Origin: Streptomyces albus subsp. albus
Lineage (GTDB): Bacteria > Actinomycetota > Actinomycetes > Streptomycetales > Streptomycetaceae
Reading direction: 5' to 3'
DNA: 64,000 nucleotides
NCBI RefSeq assembly: GCF_000725885.1
Contig: NZ_JODR01000001.1
Span: 1-64,000, forward strand
Shown here: positions 26,939 through 34,646 of the stretch, one piece after another
Numbering within the stretch: position 1 is the stretch's first letter
How the letters are laid out: each line of letters opens with the position of its first letter
The notes under the pieces: model-generated
What the model saw: only the letters and a program-made list of their open reading frames with translations
Databases searched by the model: none
Told to the model about the DNA's origin: nothing
Program-made: the position numbers and the translations under genes

Positions 26939-28237
26939 CATCGGTGCTGCCTCAGTGGGTGCTTCATCTGTCGGCACCGCGTTCGATGACGCCCCTGCAA
27001 CCGCAGCCGCGGTTGCAGGCTCCTCGCCGATGACTGTCTGCACAAACCTGGGCCGGTCCTGGTCGACGGCGACATATTCGATTTCCAGGTCAGCCAGCAA
27101 CTCATGCGCACGTTCTGGCTGCAGCACAGATGCGATGGCCTTCCCCAGTGCTCTGGCGACGGGCGGCGGGAAAGCGTTGCCGACTTGCCGGTATTGCGCC
27201 GTCTTGCCTCCTGCGAATTTCCATTCCGCAGGGAAGCTCTGAATCTGGGCGGCCTGGGAGACAGTGAGCATGGGACCCTCTGCCCTGAGGAAGTCCCTGT
27301 CAAGATCGGTAGTGTCCTGAGCCTCGTTGGCGACGCCCATGGCGTTCACCTTGAAAGCAGCCCAGCTCTTCTTCGCACGGTTGGGCCCCAGGTCAGCCCC
27401 GCCGTGTTTACGCGAACCACCGACCAGGGTGGGCGCAACTTCCATCCCGGATTTCCGGGCTGCTTTTTCCCAAGCTTCGTAGGACTTGTTGATTTCGCTG
27501 CGACGGGACGGGAATCGCTTCTCAAGTACGCGCCGCCGCTCCTCCATGCTCTTCGCGAGAACATCGAAAAGCGTGTCACGCCCTGCAGAAACCCTCTCTG
27601 GCCAGGGGAACTTGGCGTCCGCATCCATGACGTCTTTGCGGATCGCGATGAGAATCGCTCGCGGCCTGAGCTGCGGAACATCGAAGACACGTGATTCGAG
27701 AAGGCGCCACCCGCAATACCTGTAGCCGTGCTCGTTGAGCTGGTCAACGATCCATGAACGGTATTCCTCGAATTTTTCGTGCAGGATACCCTTAACGTTC
27801 TCGATCAGCACCGCTCGCGGCTTGAGCTGACCGACGATTTCCAGCATCCGGGGGAACAGATCTCGTTCATCATCCCGGCCAAGCCGGTGCCCAGCGACGG
27901 AGAAAGGCGGGCAAGGGACGCCGCCTGCCAGCAGATCTAGCTCGCGTTCCTCTAGGGCCCGGGCAGGCTTTTCCTCATCGCCTTGCTTTTCACGGAGGGC
28001 CGCCATCGTGCGCCAAGGATCGAAGTTCTTCAAATCCTCCTCAAGAACTTCACATCCAGCCCATTCAGGGTCACTCTGCACGTTCTGCCGGAGCGTGGCA
28101 CATGCGTGCTTGTCGATCTCCACAAGAGCCAGGTGCCGGAAGCCAGCCTCGTGCAGTCCGATCGCCTGGCCGCCGGCCCCGGCACAGACCTCAACCGAGG
28201 TCAGCGGCTTCAGTGCGCCACGATCGCTCGCGCTCAT
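26879..28237 (-). CDS. dcm: C5 DNA cytosine methyltransferase (Dcm type)
   Basis: A 452-residue enzyme that transfers a methyl group from SAM to cytosine C5 in DNA. Motif I is VEVCAGAGGQAIGLHEAGF, motif IV is GGVPCPPFS with the nucleophile Cys109, motif VI is ENV (146-148), QLRPRAILIAIR fits motif VIII and GNAFPPPVA is motif X. The last 60 residues are an Ala/Pro-rich acidic tail, part of which is antisense to vsr. It lies 195 bp downstream of the helicase in the same direction. The target sequence cannot be read from the protein. Local G+C is below the flanks: 35 of 60 bases at 27301-27360 are G or C, against 46 of 60 at 34201-34260. Confidence 0.93.
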   Translation of the reverse strand: MSASDRGALKPLTSVEVCAGAGGQAIGLHEAGFRHLALVEIDKHACATLRQNVQSDPEWAGCEVLEEDLKNFDPWRTMAALREKQGDEEKPARALEERELDLLAGGVPCPPFSVAGHRLGRDDERDLFPRMLEIVGQLKPRAVLIENVKGILHEKFEEYRSWIVDQLNEHGYRYCGWRLLESRVFDVPQLRPRAILIAIRKDVMDADAKFPWPERVSAGRDTLFDVLAKSMEERRRVLEKRFPSRRSEINKSYEAWEKAARKSGMEVAPTLVGGSRKHGGADLGPNRAKKSWAAFKVNAMGVANEAQDTTDLDRDFLRAEGPMLTVSQAAQIQSFPAEWKFAGGKTAQYRQVGNAFPPPVARALGKAIASVLQPERAHELLADLEIEYVAVDQDRPRFVQTVIGEEPATAAAVAGASSNAVPTDEAPTEAAPMSDVSAPASDFGEDLVGANV

Positions 28238-28432
28238 CGGCGTGGTTCCTCCCAGCGTGACTCATAGCAGGTGCCCAAGTTTCGCAGAAAACTCTGCTGT
28301 CACCATGAGCCTGGAGCACACGACTATGCCCGCCCTGCCCTAGGAGTCTCGCAGCATGCCGGTGAACACGTGAACTGGGCTGCCGAAGGCACCAGGGTCG
28401 TTCGCGCCCTGCTTCATCGGCAGCCCGCCCAG

Positions 28433-30268
28433 TTACCTCTTTCCCAGATGCCTGAGCACAGCGCGCGCGTCGGTACTGTCCAGGCCGCCCACTGCCGCGG
28501 GAGCCTCCTGGAGATCGGCGAGCTGCTGAACCCCCGGGTCGTCCAGCACCTTGGACATGAACTCCAGCTTCTCCTGAAGCCGGACGTGGACGACTTCGTC
28601 GATGGTGTCCCGGGCCGCGATCACTGTGACACGTGTCTCGGTGTCCTGTGCCAGGCCGAGCCGGTGGATACGGTCGAGGCTCTGCAGGTAGCGGCCTGCC
28701 ATGAAGTCACGGTCCACGTAGACAGCATCGTGGCACACCTGGTGGAGGCTGATGCCCTCGCCGAGGGTTGCCGGGTTGGAGACCAGAACCATGCAGTCGG
28801 GGTCTTCCCTGAACCGCCGGATCTCGTCCTCCCGGTTGGGCGTTCCGCCGAAGACGACCGCCGTGGGATAGCCCTTGTCCTCCAGAAGCTTTGCCATGGA
28901 CGTGAGGCTGCGGACGAAGGTCGTCCAGACGAGGGTCTTCCTGCCCCGCGCCGCGTTCTGGGCAACGATGTCCGCCGCCGCTCCGTACTTGGGCGACAGC
29001 TCGTAGTCGGGCAGCCTCCGCAACAAGTCGTACAGAGATCCGCTCTCCGGGATTTCCAGCGGCGGAAGCCGGTACTCGACCGGCTCGTACTTGCTGGCGC
29101 CCTCCAGCAGCAGCGCGGGATTAGTGGCCGCCATCAGCATGCGGAGCGCTGACTTGCCCAGGTCGGCGAATTTGTCCGCCGATGCCTCTGCCCGCGCAGA
29201 CAGATCACCGACAAGAGCACGGTAGATCTCGTCGTGCAGGCCCGGCAGTTCGACCGTGAGGAGCCTGGCCGTCACGGGCGGCAGCCCCAGCTCCTGCTTT
29301 GTCGTACGGGTGAACAGCGGCCGGAGAACCGCGCTCGCGTGGGAGAGGTCTCCGCCGGACACAGCCTGCGTCACCACCCGCTGGCCGTGCCCCGGCCATA
29401 CGAAGCCCAGGAGGTTTTCCAGGTCCTTCGCCCCGTTCGGCGCCGGCGTGCCCGTCAGGATCAGCCGGCGCTTGGCCAGGGGACCGAGTGCCATGCAGGC
29501 CGCTCCGTAGGTCCCCTTCGCGCCGAGCTTCATCCGGTGGGCCTCGTCCAGAATGAGCATCGACGGCTCCTCCCTCAGCCATGCAGCGAGGAAGGAGAGG
29601 TTCCGGTCGAGCCGCTCGTAGTTGGCAATCAGGACCTCGGCGTGCGGGTCCTGGCCGCCGTCCAGCTTGCAGTAGCGCAGGCCGGGGGAGAAACAGATGC
29701 CCGATTCATAGATCCACGACTCGTAGGCGGACTTCGGGCTGATGACGAGCAGCCTGCGGGCCTCCCCCTTCGCTCGCATAGCCGCGTACACGCCCAGGGC
29801 TGCCCTGGTCTTGCCGGCACCGGGCACGCTGAAGTTGGCGCCATGCCGCAGGGAGAGCAGTTTGCTGATGTCGCGACGCTGGAACGCCGTGAGCGGCGCG
29901 GCCCACGCCGGTCCGAGGAGATCCCCGAGTTCCTCCTCGGACAGCAGCGCCCCGTCGTCCGCCTCCGGCGTGCTGAGCTGCTTCTCCGCAGTCTCCGCAT
30001 CCTGGATGCTGGAGACGACAAGGGCACTCAGATCCGGGTCCCACCGGACATTGTCAGGCGCCGACCAGCTGGACAGCAGGTTGATGCCGGACAGCAGATC
30101 CTCAAGATCGACGATCGCTGAGGAGGGGCCCAGCTGCCGCCCGGTCCGGAACCGGGCGACAAGCTGGATCAGGTCGGAGCGGTACTGGTCGGAAACCCGC
30201 AGCTCAGCCTTGGTGCGGCTCAGGTCGAAGCCCAGCCACAGTGAGGGCTCCGCTTCCTGGTCGGTCAC
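28433..30268 (-). CDS. SNF2-type DEAH helicase/translocase
   Basis: A 611-residue superfamily 2 ATPase. About 125 N-terminal residues of unknown fold precede the helicase core: Walker A PGAGKT at 149-154, DEAH at 241-244, TGTP at 272-275 and the motif VI sequence SLDRIHRLG near 530-538, which is typical of the SNF2/Rad54 group. Such proteins translocate on double-stranded DNA rather than unwind it. The start ATG overlaps the ParB-domain stop by 4 bp, so the two are probably translated together. In R-M and defence systems related enzymes drive DNA scanning or cleavage. The role here is inferred from the neighbours. Confidence 0.88.
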   Translation of the reverse strand: MTDQEAEPSLWLGFDLSRTKAELRVSDQYRSDLIQLVARFRTGRQLGPSSAIVDLEDLLSGINLLSSWSAPDNVRWDPDLSALVVSSIQDAETAEKQLSTPEADDGALLSEEELGDLLGPAWAAPLTAFQRRDISKLLSLRHGANFSVPGAGKTRAALGVYAAMRAKGEARRLLVISPKSAYESWIYESGICFSPGLRYCKLDGGQDPHAEVLIANYERLDRNLSFLAAWLREEPSMLILDEAHRMKLGAKGTYGAACMALGPLAKRRLILTGTPAPNGAKDLENLLGFVWPGHGQRVVTQAVSGGDLSHASAVLRPLFTRTTKQELGLPPVTARLLTVELPGLHDEIYRALVGDLSARAEASADKFADLGKSALRMLMAATNPALLLEGASKYEPVEYRLPPLEIPESGSLYDLLRRLPDYELSPKYGAAADIVAQNAARGRKTLVWTTFVRSLTSMAKLLEDKGYPTAVVFGGTPNREDEIRRFREDPDCMVLVSNPATLGEGISLHQVCHDAVYVDRDFMAGRYLQSLDRIHRLGLAQDTETRVTVIAARDTIDEVVHVRLQEKLEFMSKVLDDPGVQQLADLQEAPAAVGGLDSTDARAVLRHLGKR

Positions 30269-31692
30269 TCTTCCTCCTCAACCGCTGCTGCCTTCATCAG
30301 CCATTTGGTGCCCGCGCCCGGGCTGTCGTTGCCCCGGGAGACCTGCTGTGCCAACTGCCGGACCACCGTGCGGAACTCTGCGAGGGCTTCGTCGAAATCG
30401 TCGACGTCGAATGCCCGCGCGCCCTTCGCCTTGACTACCTCGCTGACGCACAGCTCCAGCGAGGTAGTGGCGTCCTTGAGACGCTCCTGGGCCAAGCGCT
30501 TCTTCTTGCGGAGACGGCCCGTCCGGCCGGCGTGGTCAATCGCCTCGTCAAAGGCGTCCTTGGTTTCCCCCAGGGTGTCCATCGCCTCGCGCCTGACGTC
30601 CTCGTCTATCTGCCGCGCATGTACCTGGGCCGTCGTCCGCAGCACAGTTTCCGCGATGCTGCGGGCCGTCTTCACCTTGTCCGACTCGGCCGGCATGGAG
30701 ACACCCAGGCCAGGGATCACAGTGGTGGCGGCAGTCGGCGCCGTGGCTTCCGGGGCGAGACGCTCCGGCAGTTCCTTACCGAGATAGTCGTCGTAGAATC
30801 CTTCGTCGATCCACCGGACATCCGTCTTGGCGAAGCCGAGCAGCAAAGCGGCCACGCGGTACTCCTTCAGCACTTCAGCACCGTCCGGGTCCGCCTTGTG
30901 CAGATTCGTGTAGTCGCGGTGCAGCTCCTTCAGCCGCTCCTGCATACCTTCGAAATCGACGAGACGCAGTGAGGCCCCCTCGGACTCACTCCGTTCGATC
31001 TGATCCCGGATGAGCTGCAGAATCCACACGTTCTGGTCGACGGTCTTCACTGCGCACCTGAACTCCTTGGCGATCGCCTCACGGGGGATGCCAAGGCGGA
31101 TGCGCTCGTCAATGGCCAGCAGCCTGTTGATGAAGGAGTATTCGCGGCGGCTGTCGTTGCGCAGCTGAAGAGACAGCTCAACAGCCGTGATGTCGTCCCA
31201 GGTGAAAGAGGCCGGCAGCACTCCGACACGCATGCTGGTAACGCCCAGTTGCCGCAGAGCCGCGGCCCGGGTGTTGCCGTTGACGAGAATGCCGTGGTGT
31301 GTGACAAGTCCCGGCTCGTTCTGGCCGTACTGGCGAAGGTCTTCCTTCAGCTTGTCGAACTCGGGATCACGCTTCGTCGGGTTCGTGGGCATGGCCTGCA
31401 GCAGCTCGCCCAGATAGTCCTGGCTCTCACCCCGCCACGGTGCGGACCTGAGCGTCTTCTCCCGCTCACGGTCGTGGCTGCACTGCGCCCGGATCCGGTG
31501 AGTCGCCGGGTTGTAAAGAAGATGCTCCAGCGGCAGGTCGATGACATCGACATGGAGCGCTTGTCCATTCCAGTCGACGGTTACCGTCTCGCGCGTGCCC
31601 CTGGCTCCCCTCGCCTCGTCGAGACGCAGCTTCAGCAGCTCTTCGAACTTCTCACTGCGCGGGGGCAGCGGGAATTCCTGAACACCAGTCAT
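30265..31692 (-). CDS. ParB/Srx-domain protein
   Basis: A 475-residue protein. A ParB-like nucleotide-binding domain spans about residues 50-160, with IDLPLEHLLYNP and NGNTRAAALRQLG (138-150). A helix-turn-helix-like part follows (ERIRLGIPREAIAKEFRCAV). The C-terminal 200 residues are charged and helical, with possible coiled coil. It is not a chromosome-partition ParB: the CTPase and HTH arrangement and a parA partner are absent. ATG at 31692 has GGAAGG upstream and lies 5 bp after the HNH-like gene, and the stop overlaps the helicase start by 4 bp. Family members occur in phosphorothioation and other DNA-modification operons, so a nuclease or DNA-sensing role is plausible but inferred. Confidence 0.8.
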   Translation of the reverse strand: MTGVQEFPLPPRSEKFEELLKLRLDEARGARGTRETVTVDWNGQALHVDVIDLPLEHLLYNPATHRIRAQCSHDREREKTLRSAPWRGESQDYLGELLQAMPTNPTKRDPEFDKLKEDLRQYGQNEPGLVTHHGILVNGNTRAAALRQLGVTSMRVGVLPASFTWDDITAVELSLQLRNDSRREYSFINRLLAIDERIRLGIPREAIAKEFRCAVKTVDQNVWILQLIRDQIERSESEGASLRLVDFEGMQERLKELHRDYTNLHKADPDGAEVLKEYRVAALLLGFAKTDVRWIDEGFYDDYLGKELPERLAPEATAPTAATTVIPGLGVSMPAESDKVKTARSIAETVLRTTAQVHARQIDEDVRREAMDTLGETKDAFDEAIDHAGRTGRLRKKKRLAQERLKDATTSLELCVSEVVKAKGARAFDVDDFDEALAEFRTVVRQLAQQVSRGNDSPGAGTKWLMKAAAVEEEE

Positions 31693-31697
31693 CGCTT

Positions 31698-32396
31698 TCA
31701 GCCTTCCTGCTTGGTCTCGCCATTGACCGCCGCTGCCAGCACCGCGCGGGCCTCCCCGGGCAGTGCGCGGTAGTGCCCCCACAGCCGCTCCAGGACGCCG
31801 CGGTCACGCCGGTCGGCCTTGATCCAGCCCGCCAGCACCTGCCGCTCGATAGCCGAGAGCGCCTTGACCTGCTCCACCATCCCGGCAAGATCTTCTTCCC
31901 GCGACCGGCCGCCGATCCGGCACTTGATGCATTCGGTGACGAGCTGCGTCTCCGTCTTACCGTTCGGCAGACGCACCTTACGGCGGGCGATGTCCAGCTG
32001 GGCCGTGGAGCTACCGTCCTCGTACGTCTCGCCGGAGCCGATACCGCACGACCGGCAGAGGTAGTTGTCCTGCTGCATCGTCTTGGTGCGCTGCGCCGCC
32101 GTGAGCGTTGACTGCGCCTTCGCCTTCGCCTGGCCGGGGATCCAAACCTCCGCGCCCCTCTTCACGTAACGCTGCTCGTCCTGCTCCAGCGTGGGATCCT
32201 CACGCCGGGTGTCGATCTGCCAGCCGTGGCTGCGCAGGTCCCGAAGGCGGCGATCGATCTGGGCCACCCCGGCGAAAGCCTCGCGCAGCTGCGCCTTGGT
32301 GAAGACGTTCCCCTCCCCCACTTCGGTCTCAAGCCACAGCCCTGCCCGGATCATCGATCCGAAGCTGGACTCATCCCGCCAGTCAGGAAGCGTCAT
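31698..32396 (-). CDS. HNH-like zinc-ribbon protein
   Basis: A 232-residue protein, first gene of the probable operon. The N-terminal half (SFGSMIRAGLWLETEVG, QIDRRLRDLRSHGW) resembles a winged-helix DNA-binding region. The middle has CRSCGIGSG and, 34 residues later, CIKC, the two Cys pairs that bind zinc in HNH nucleases. However, the position where HNH enzymes carry the catalytic histidine reads LDIARRKV, and CN after the last pair is replaced by CRIG. It may be a DNA-binding or catalytically altered HNH fold. The ATG at 32396 has GGAGAG six bases upstream, and a possible -10 (CATACT, minus strand) lies at 32415-32420. Confidence 0.75.
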   Translation of the reverse strand: MTLPDWRDESSFGSMIRAGLWLETEVGEGNVFTKAQLREAFAGVAQIDRRLRDLRSHGWQIDTRREDPTLEQDEQRYVKRGAEVWIPGQAKAKAQSTLTAAQRTKTMQQDNYLCRSCGIGSGETYEDGSSTAQLDIARRKVRLPNGKTETQLVTECIKCRIGGRSREEDLAGMVEQVKALSAIERQVLAGWIKADRRDRGVLERLWGHYRALPGEARAVLAAAVNGETKQEG

Positions 32397-32537
32397 CCGC
32401 GCTCTCCAATCGTGAGTATGAGCAGAAAAACAGAGCCCAGTCCCAACGGGGCGCGCTAGAGCCCGCCCCGCAGCGAGCTCCTCTTTTCCTACCCCATTCG
32501 AAGACCGACGTCTAGATGAATTCGCCCCGGAACGAGG

Positions 32538-32612
32538 TCTTTCCAGTTATCCAGCATCTTTCCAGTTCCAGCCTGCCGCGTCTTTCCAACTACCCCCGGT
32601 CTTTCCAGTTAT
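32538..32612. repeat. Four direct repeats in the divergent promoter region
   Basis: TCTTTCCAGTTAT (32538-32550), TCTTTCCAGTTCC (32557-32569), TCTTTCCAACTAC (32581-32593) and TCTTTCCAGTTAT (32600-32612) are spaced 19, 24 and 19 bp start to start, so they fall on about the same DNA face within pairs. They lie between the HNH-like operon and the divergent regulator, a location expected for operator sites. The rest of 32397-32772 holds promoters only. Confidence 0.7.
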
Positions 32613-32772
32613 TTATGGGCCACTTGGCCCTGGAAATCGCTGAGGCCAGCTGGTACCAATGGACATTCACCTCTGTCCGTCCGGACCAAGTCGGGTCGCA
32701 CATCGGGGACTTGTGCATGCATGCTCCCATCCACCCGGCCGCAGGTCCCATCAGCATGGGAGAAAGTCCGAC

Positions 32773-33504
32773 ATGCCAAGAAAGGGGCAGAGAAGCCCCA
32801 TCGACCCAACGTTCCCCCCTGAAAAGCGCAGGTACGTCCAGCAGCTCCGCACCCTGGTAGACGTCACAGGACTGTCTGGCGACGACTTCGTCGCGGAAGC
32901 GCAGTACCCATTCCAGGCGCCCACGCTTACGAAGTTGCTGGCAGGTGATGTCCTCAACTGGGGACACAGCGAGAAGATACTGGAGACCTCTGAGCGCCTG
33001 ATCGGGCGGAGACTGATCGAGGCAGCGGCACTCCGCAACCTGCACGAAGCGGCCGTCTTCAGCACCAAGGAAGGTCACCTGAAGGAAAAACGGCGGTGCG
33101 AGGACGCCCGGCGGCAGCCACAGGAGGACCGGAAACACCTGCCGGTCCCCCGCTCCGGCGGGGACCGGCAGGTGAACGCCCCGGAGACCACTCAGGCAGA
33201 ACGCTTTCTTGCCCGTCTGCTGAGAAACGAGGATGCGTCGGCACACGTGACTGTTGAGGTGCTGAACGCCGGCGCGGATGTCCTCCCGCCGTACGAGGCA
33301 GCCACGGTCATGGCCCGTCTGCAGCACCATCGCCGGTACGGCTTGGCGGACGACTTCGCCCAGATCTATGGCCGTGAGCAGGCCAGCGCGTCCGTCGTCC
33401 ACGCGGCCCGTGACCTCATCGACTCACACAGCATGCCGAATCTGGCATCCAGGCTGCTGACGGCGGCCATCTACCCGGCCGCCGTCAAAGCCGGTACTGA
33501 ATGA
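32773..33504 (+). CDS. Putative HTH regulator of the island
   Basis: A 243-residue protein divergent from the HNH-ParB-helicase-methyltransferase genes. The N-terminal 80 residues resemble an XRE-like helix-turn-helix (YVQQLRTLVDVTGLSGDDFV, then APTLTKLLAGD). A basic linker follows, then a helical C-terminal domain (DDFAQIYGREQASASVVHAA). I do not recognise a named family. The ATG at 32773 has GGGAGAAAG upstream. Its position beside four direct repeats suggests that it controls the island, but this is inference. The stop at 33504 marks the right edge of the island. Confidence 0.65.
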   Translation: MPRKGQRSPIDPTFPPEKRRYVQQLRTLVDVTGLSGDDFVAEAQYPFQAPTLTKLLAGDVLNWGHSEKILETSERLIGRRLIEAAALRNLHEAAVFSTKEGHLKEKRRCEDARRQPQEDRKHLPVPRSGGDRQVNAPETTQAERFLARLLRNEDASAHVTVEVLNAGADVLPPYEAATVMARLQHHRRYGLADDFAQIYGREQASASVVHAARDLIDSHSMPNLASRLLTAAIYPAAVKAGTE

Positions 33505-33534
33505 CCTAGCGGCCAACCCCGCACCTTCTTCCGC

Positions 33535-33573
33535 TGGCCGCGCCAGTGGCTGTTACGCCGTCTGGCGCGGCCA
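33535..33573. terminator. Bidirectional hairpin terminator
   Basis: TGGCCGCGCCAG (33535-33546) pairs perfectly with CTGGCGCGGCCA (33562-33573) over 12 bp with a 15-base loop. It separates the convergent regulator and aldo/keto reductase genes. Confidence 0.7.
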
Positions 33574-33578
33574 CCCCC

Positions 33579-34532
33579 TCACCCCGAGGCGGTGGTGAGG
33601 AGGTGGAGTTCTTCCTGGGTGAGGTGGAGGTCCGGGGTGGCCAGCAGGGCGGGGAGTTGGTCGGGGGTGCGGGCGCTGGCGATGGGGGCCGTGACCGTCG
33701 GCTGGGCGGCGAGCCAGGCGAGGGCCACCGTGGCTTCCGAGGTGCCGTGGGCGTCCGCTACCGCCGTGAGGGCGGCCAGGACGCGCTGGCCACGTTCGGT
33801 GGCCAGGTGCTGGGCCGCCTTGTCCGCGCGGGCGCCCTCCGGGGCCGGCTCGCCGGGGCGGTACTTGCCGGTCAGGAAACCGGATGCCAGGGCGTAGTAC
33901 GGGAGGACGGCCAGTGATTCGCGCTGGGCGATGTCCCTCAGCGCGCCCTCGTACGTGTCGCGGGAGACGAGGTTGTAGTGGGGCTGGAGGGCCACGTAGC
34001 GGGCCAGGCCCTCGCTGTCGCTGGCCGCCAGCGAGGCCGTCAGCCGCTCGGGGGAGAGGTTGGAGGCGGCGATCTCCCTGACCTTGCCCTCCTTGACGAG
34101 GGTGTCGAGGGTGCCGATGATCTCGGCGACCGGGACCGACTCGTCGTCGAAGTGCGTGTAGTACAGGTCGATGCGGTCGGTGCGCAGCCGGCGCAGCGAG
34201 TCCTCGCAGGCCGCCTTGAGCGTGGCCGGGGCGAGGCCCATGTGGTCGGGGTGGTGGCCCGCCTTGGTGGCGATCACGACGTTGTCGCGTACCGCCGAAC
34301 CGCGTGCGGCGAGCCACTCCCCGATGACGGTTTCCGACTCGCCGCCGTGGTTGCCCTCCACCCACGCCGAGTAGACGTCCGCCGTGTCGATCATGTTGCC
34401 GCCGCTGCCCGTGTAGGCGTCCAGCACGGCGAACGAGGTGGGGGTGTCCGCGGTCCAGCCGAACACGTTGCCGCCGAGAACGAGCGGGGAGACGTCCAGC
34501 TGACCGATCCTCTTGCGCGTGTCCAGATGCAT
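33579..34532 (-). CDS. Aldo/keto reductase
   Basis: A 317-residue NADPH-dependent oxidoreductase of the aldo/keto reductase superfamily with a TIM-barrel fold. The tetrad is visible: Asp in FDTADVYSAW-like sequence (MIDTADVYSAW), the Lys in VVIATKAG, and the His in YYTHFDD. The C-terminal cofactor region has PIASARTPDQL. ATG at 34532 is preferred; the longer frame adds an unlikely Arg-rich leader and crosses the promoter region. The substrate is unknown. It is the first backbone gene after the accessory island. Confidence 0.88.
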   Translation of the reverse strand: MHLDTRKRIGQLDVSPLVLGGNVFGWTADTPTSFAVLDAYTGSGGNMIDTADVYSAWVEGNHGGESETVIGEWLAARGSAVRDNVVIATKAGHHPDHMGLAPATLKAACEDSLRRLRTDRIDLYYTHFDDESVPVAEIIGTLDTLVKEGKVREIAASNLSPERLTASLAASDSEGLARYVALQPHYNLVSRDTYEGALRDIAQRESLAVLPYYALASGFLTGKYRPGEPAPEGARADKAAQHLATERGQRVLAALTAVADAHGTSEATVALAWLAAQPTVTAPIASARTPDQLPALLATPDLHLTQEELHLLTTASG

Positions 34533-34646
34533 GCCGCGACCGTAACCCCGAAACGCGCCCGTCCTCCCTGTGCGCGCCCCCGCGCCTGCCCGGAGCGCCC
34601 CTTCGGACGCCACACAGCGGTGCGGCGCCCCGCAGGGCCGGGCACG

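Noticed and set aside
30265..31692. Chromosome-partition ParB
   Set aside because: There is no parA partner and no parS-like site; only the nucleotide-binding fold is shared.
26400..33580. Attachment sites or an integrase for the island
   Set aside because: I found no shared direct repeat at the two edges, no tRNA at the border and no recombinase gene.
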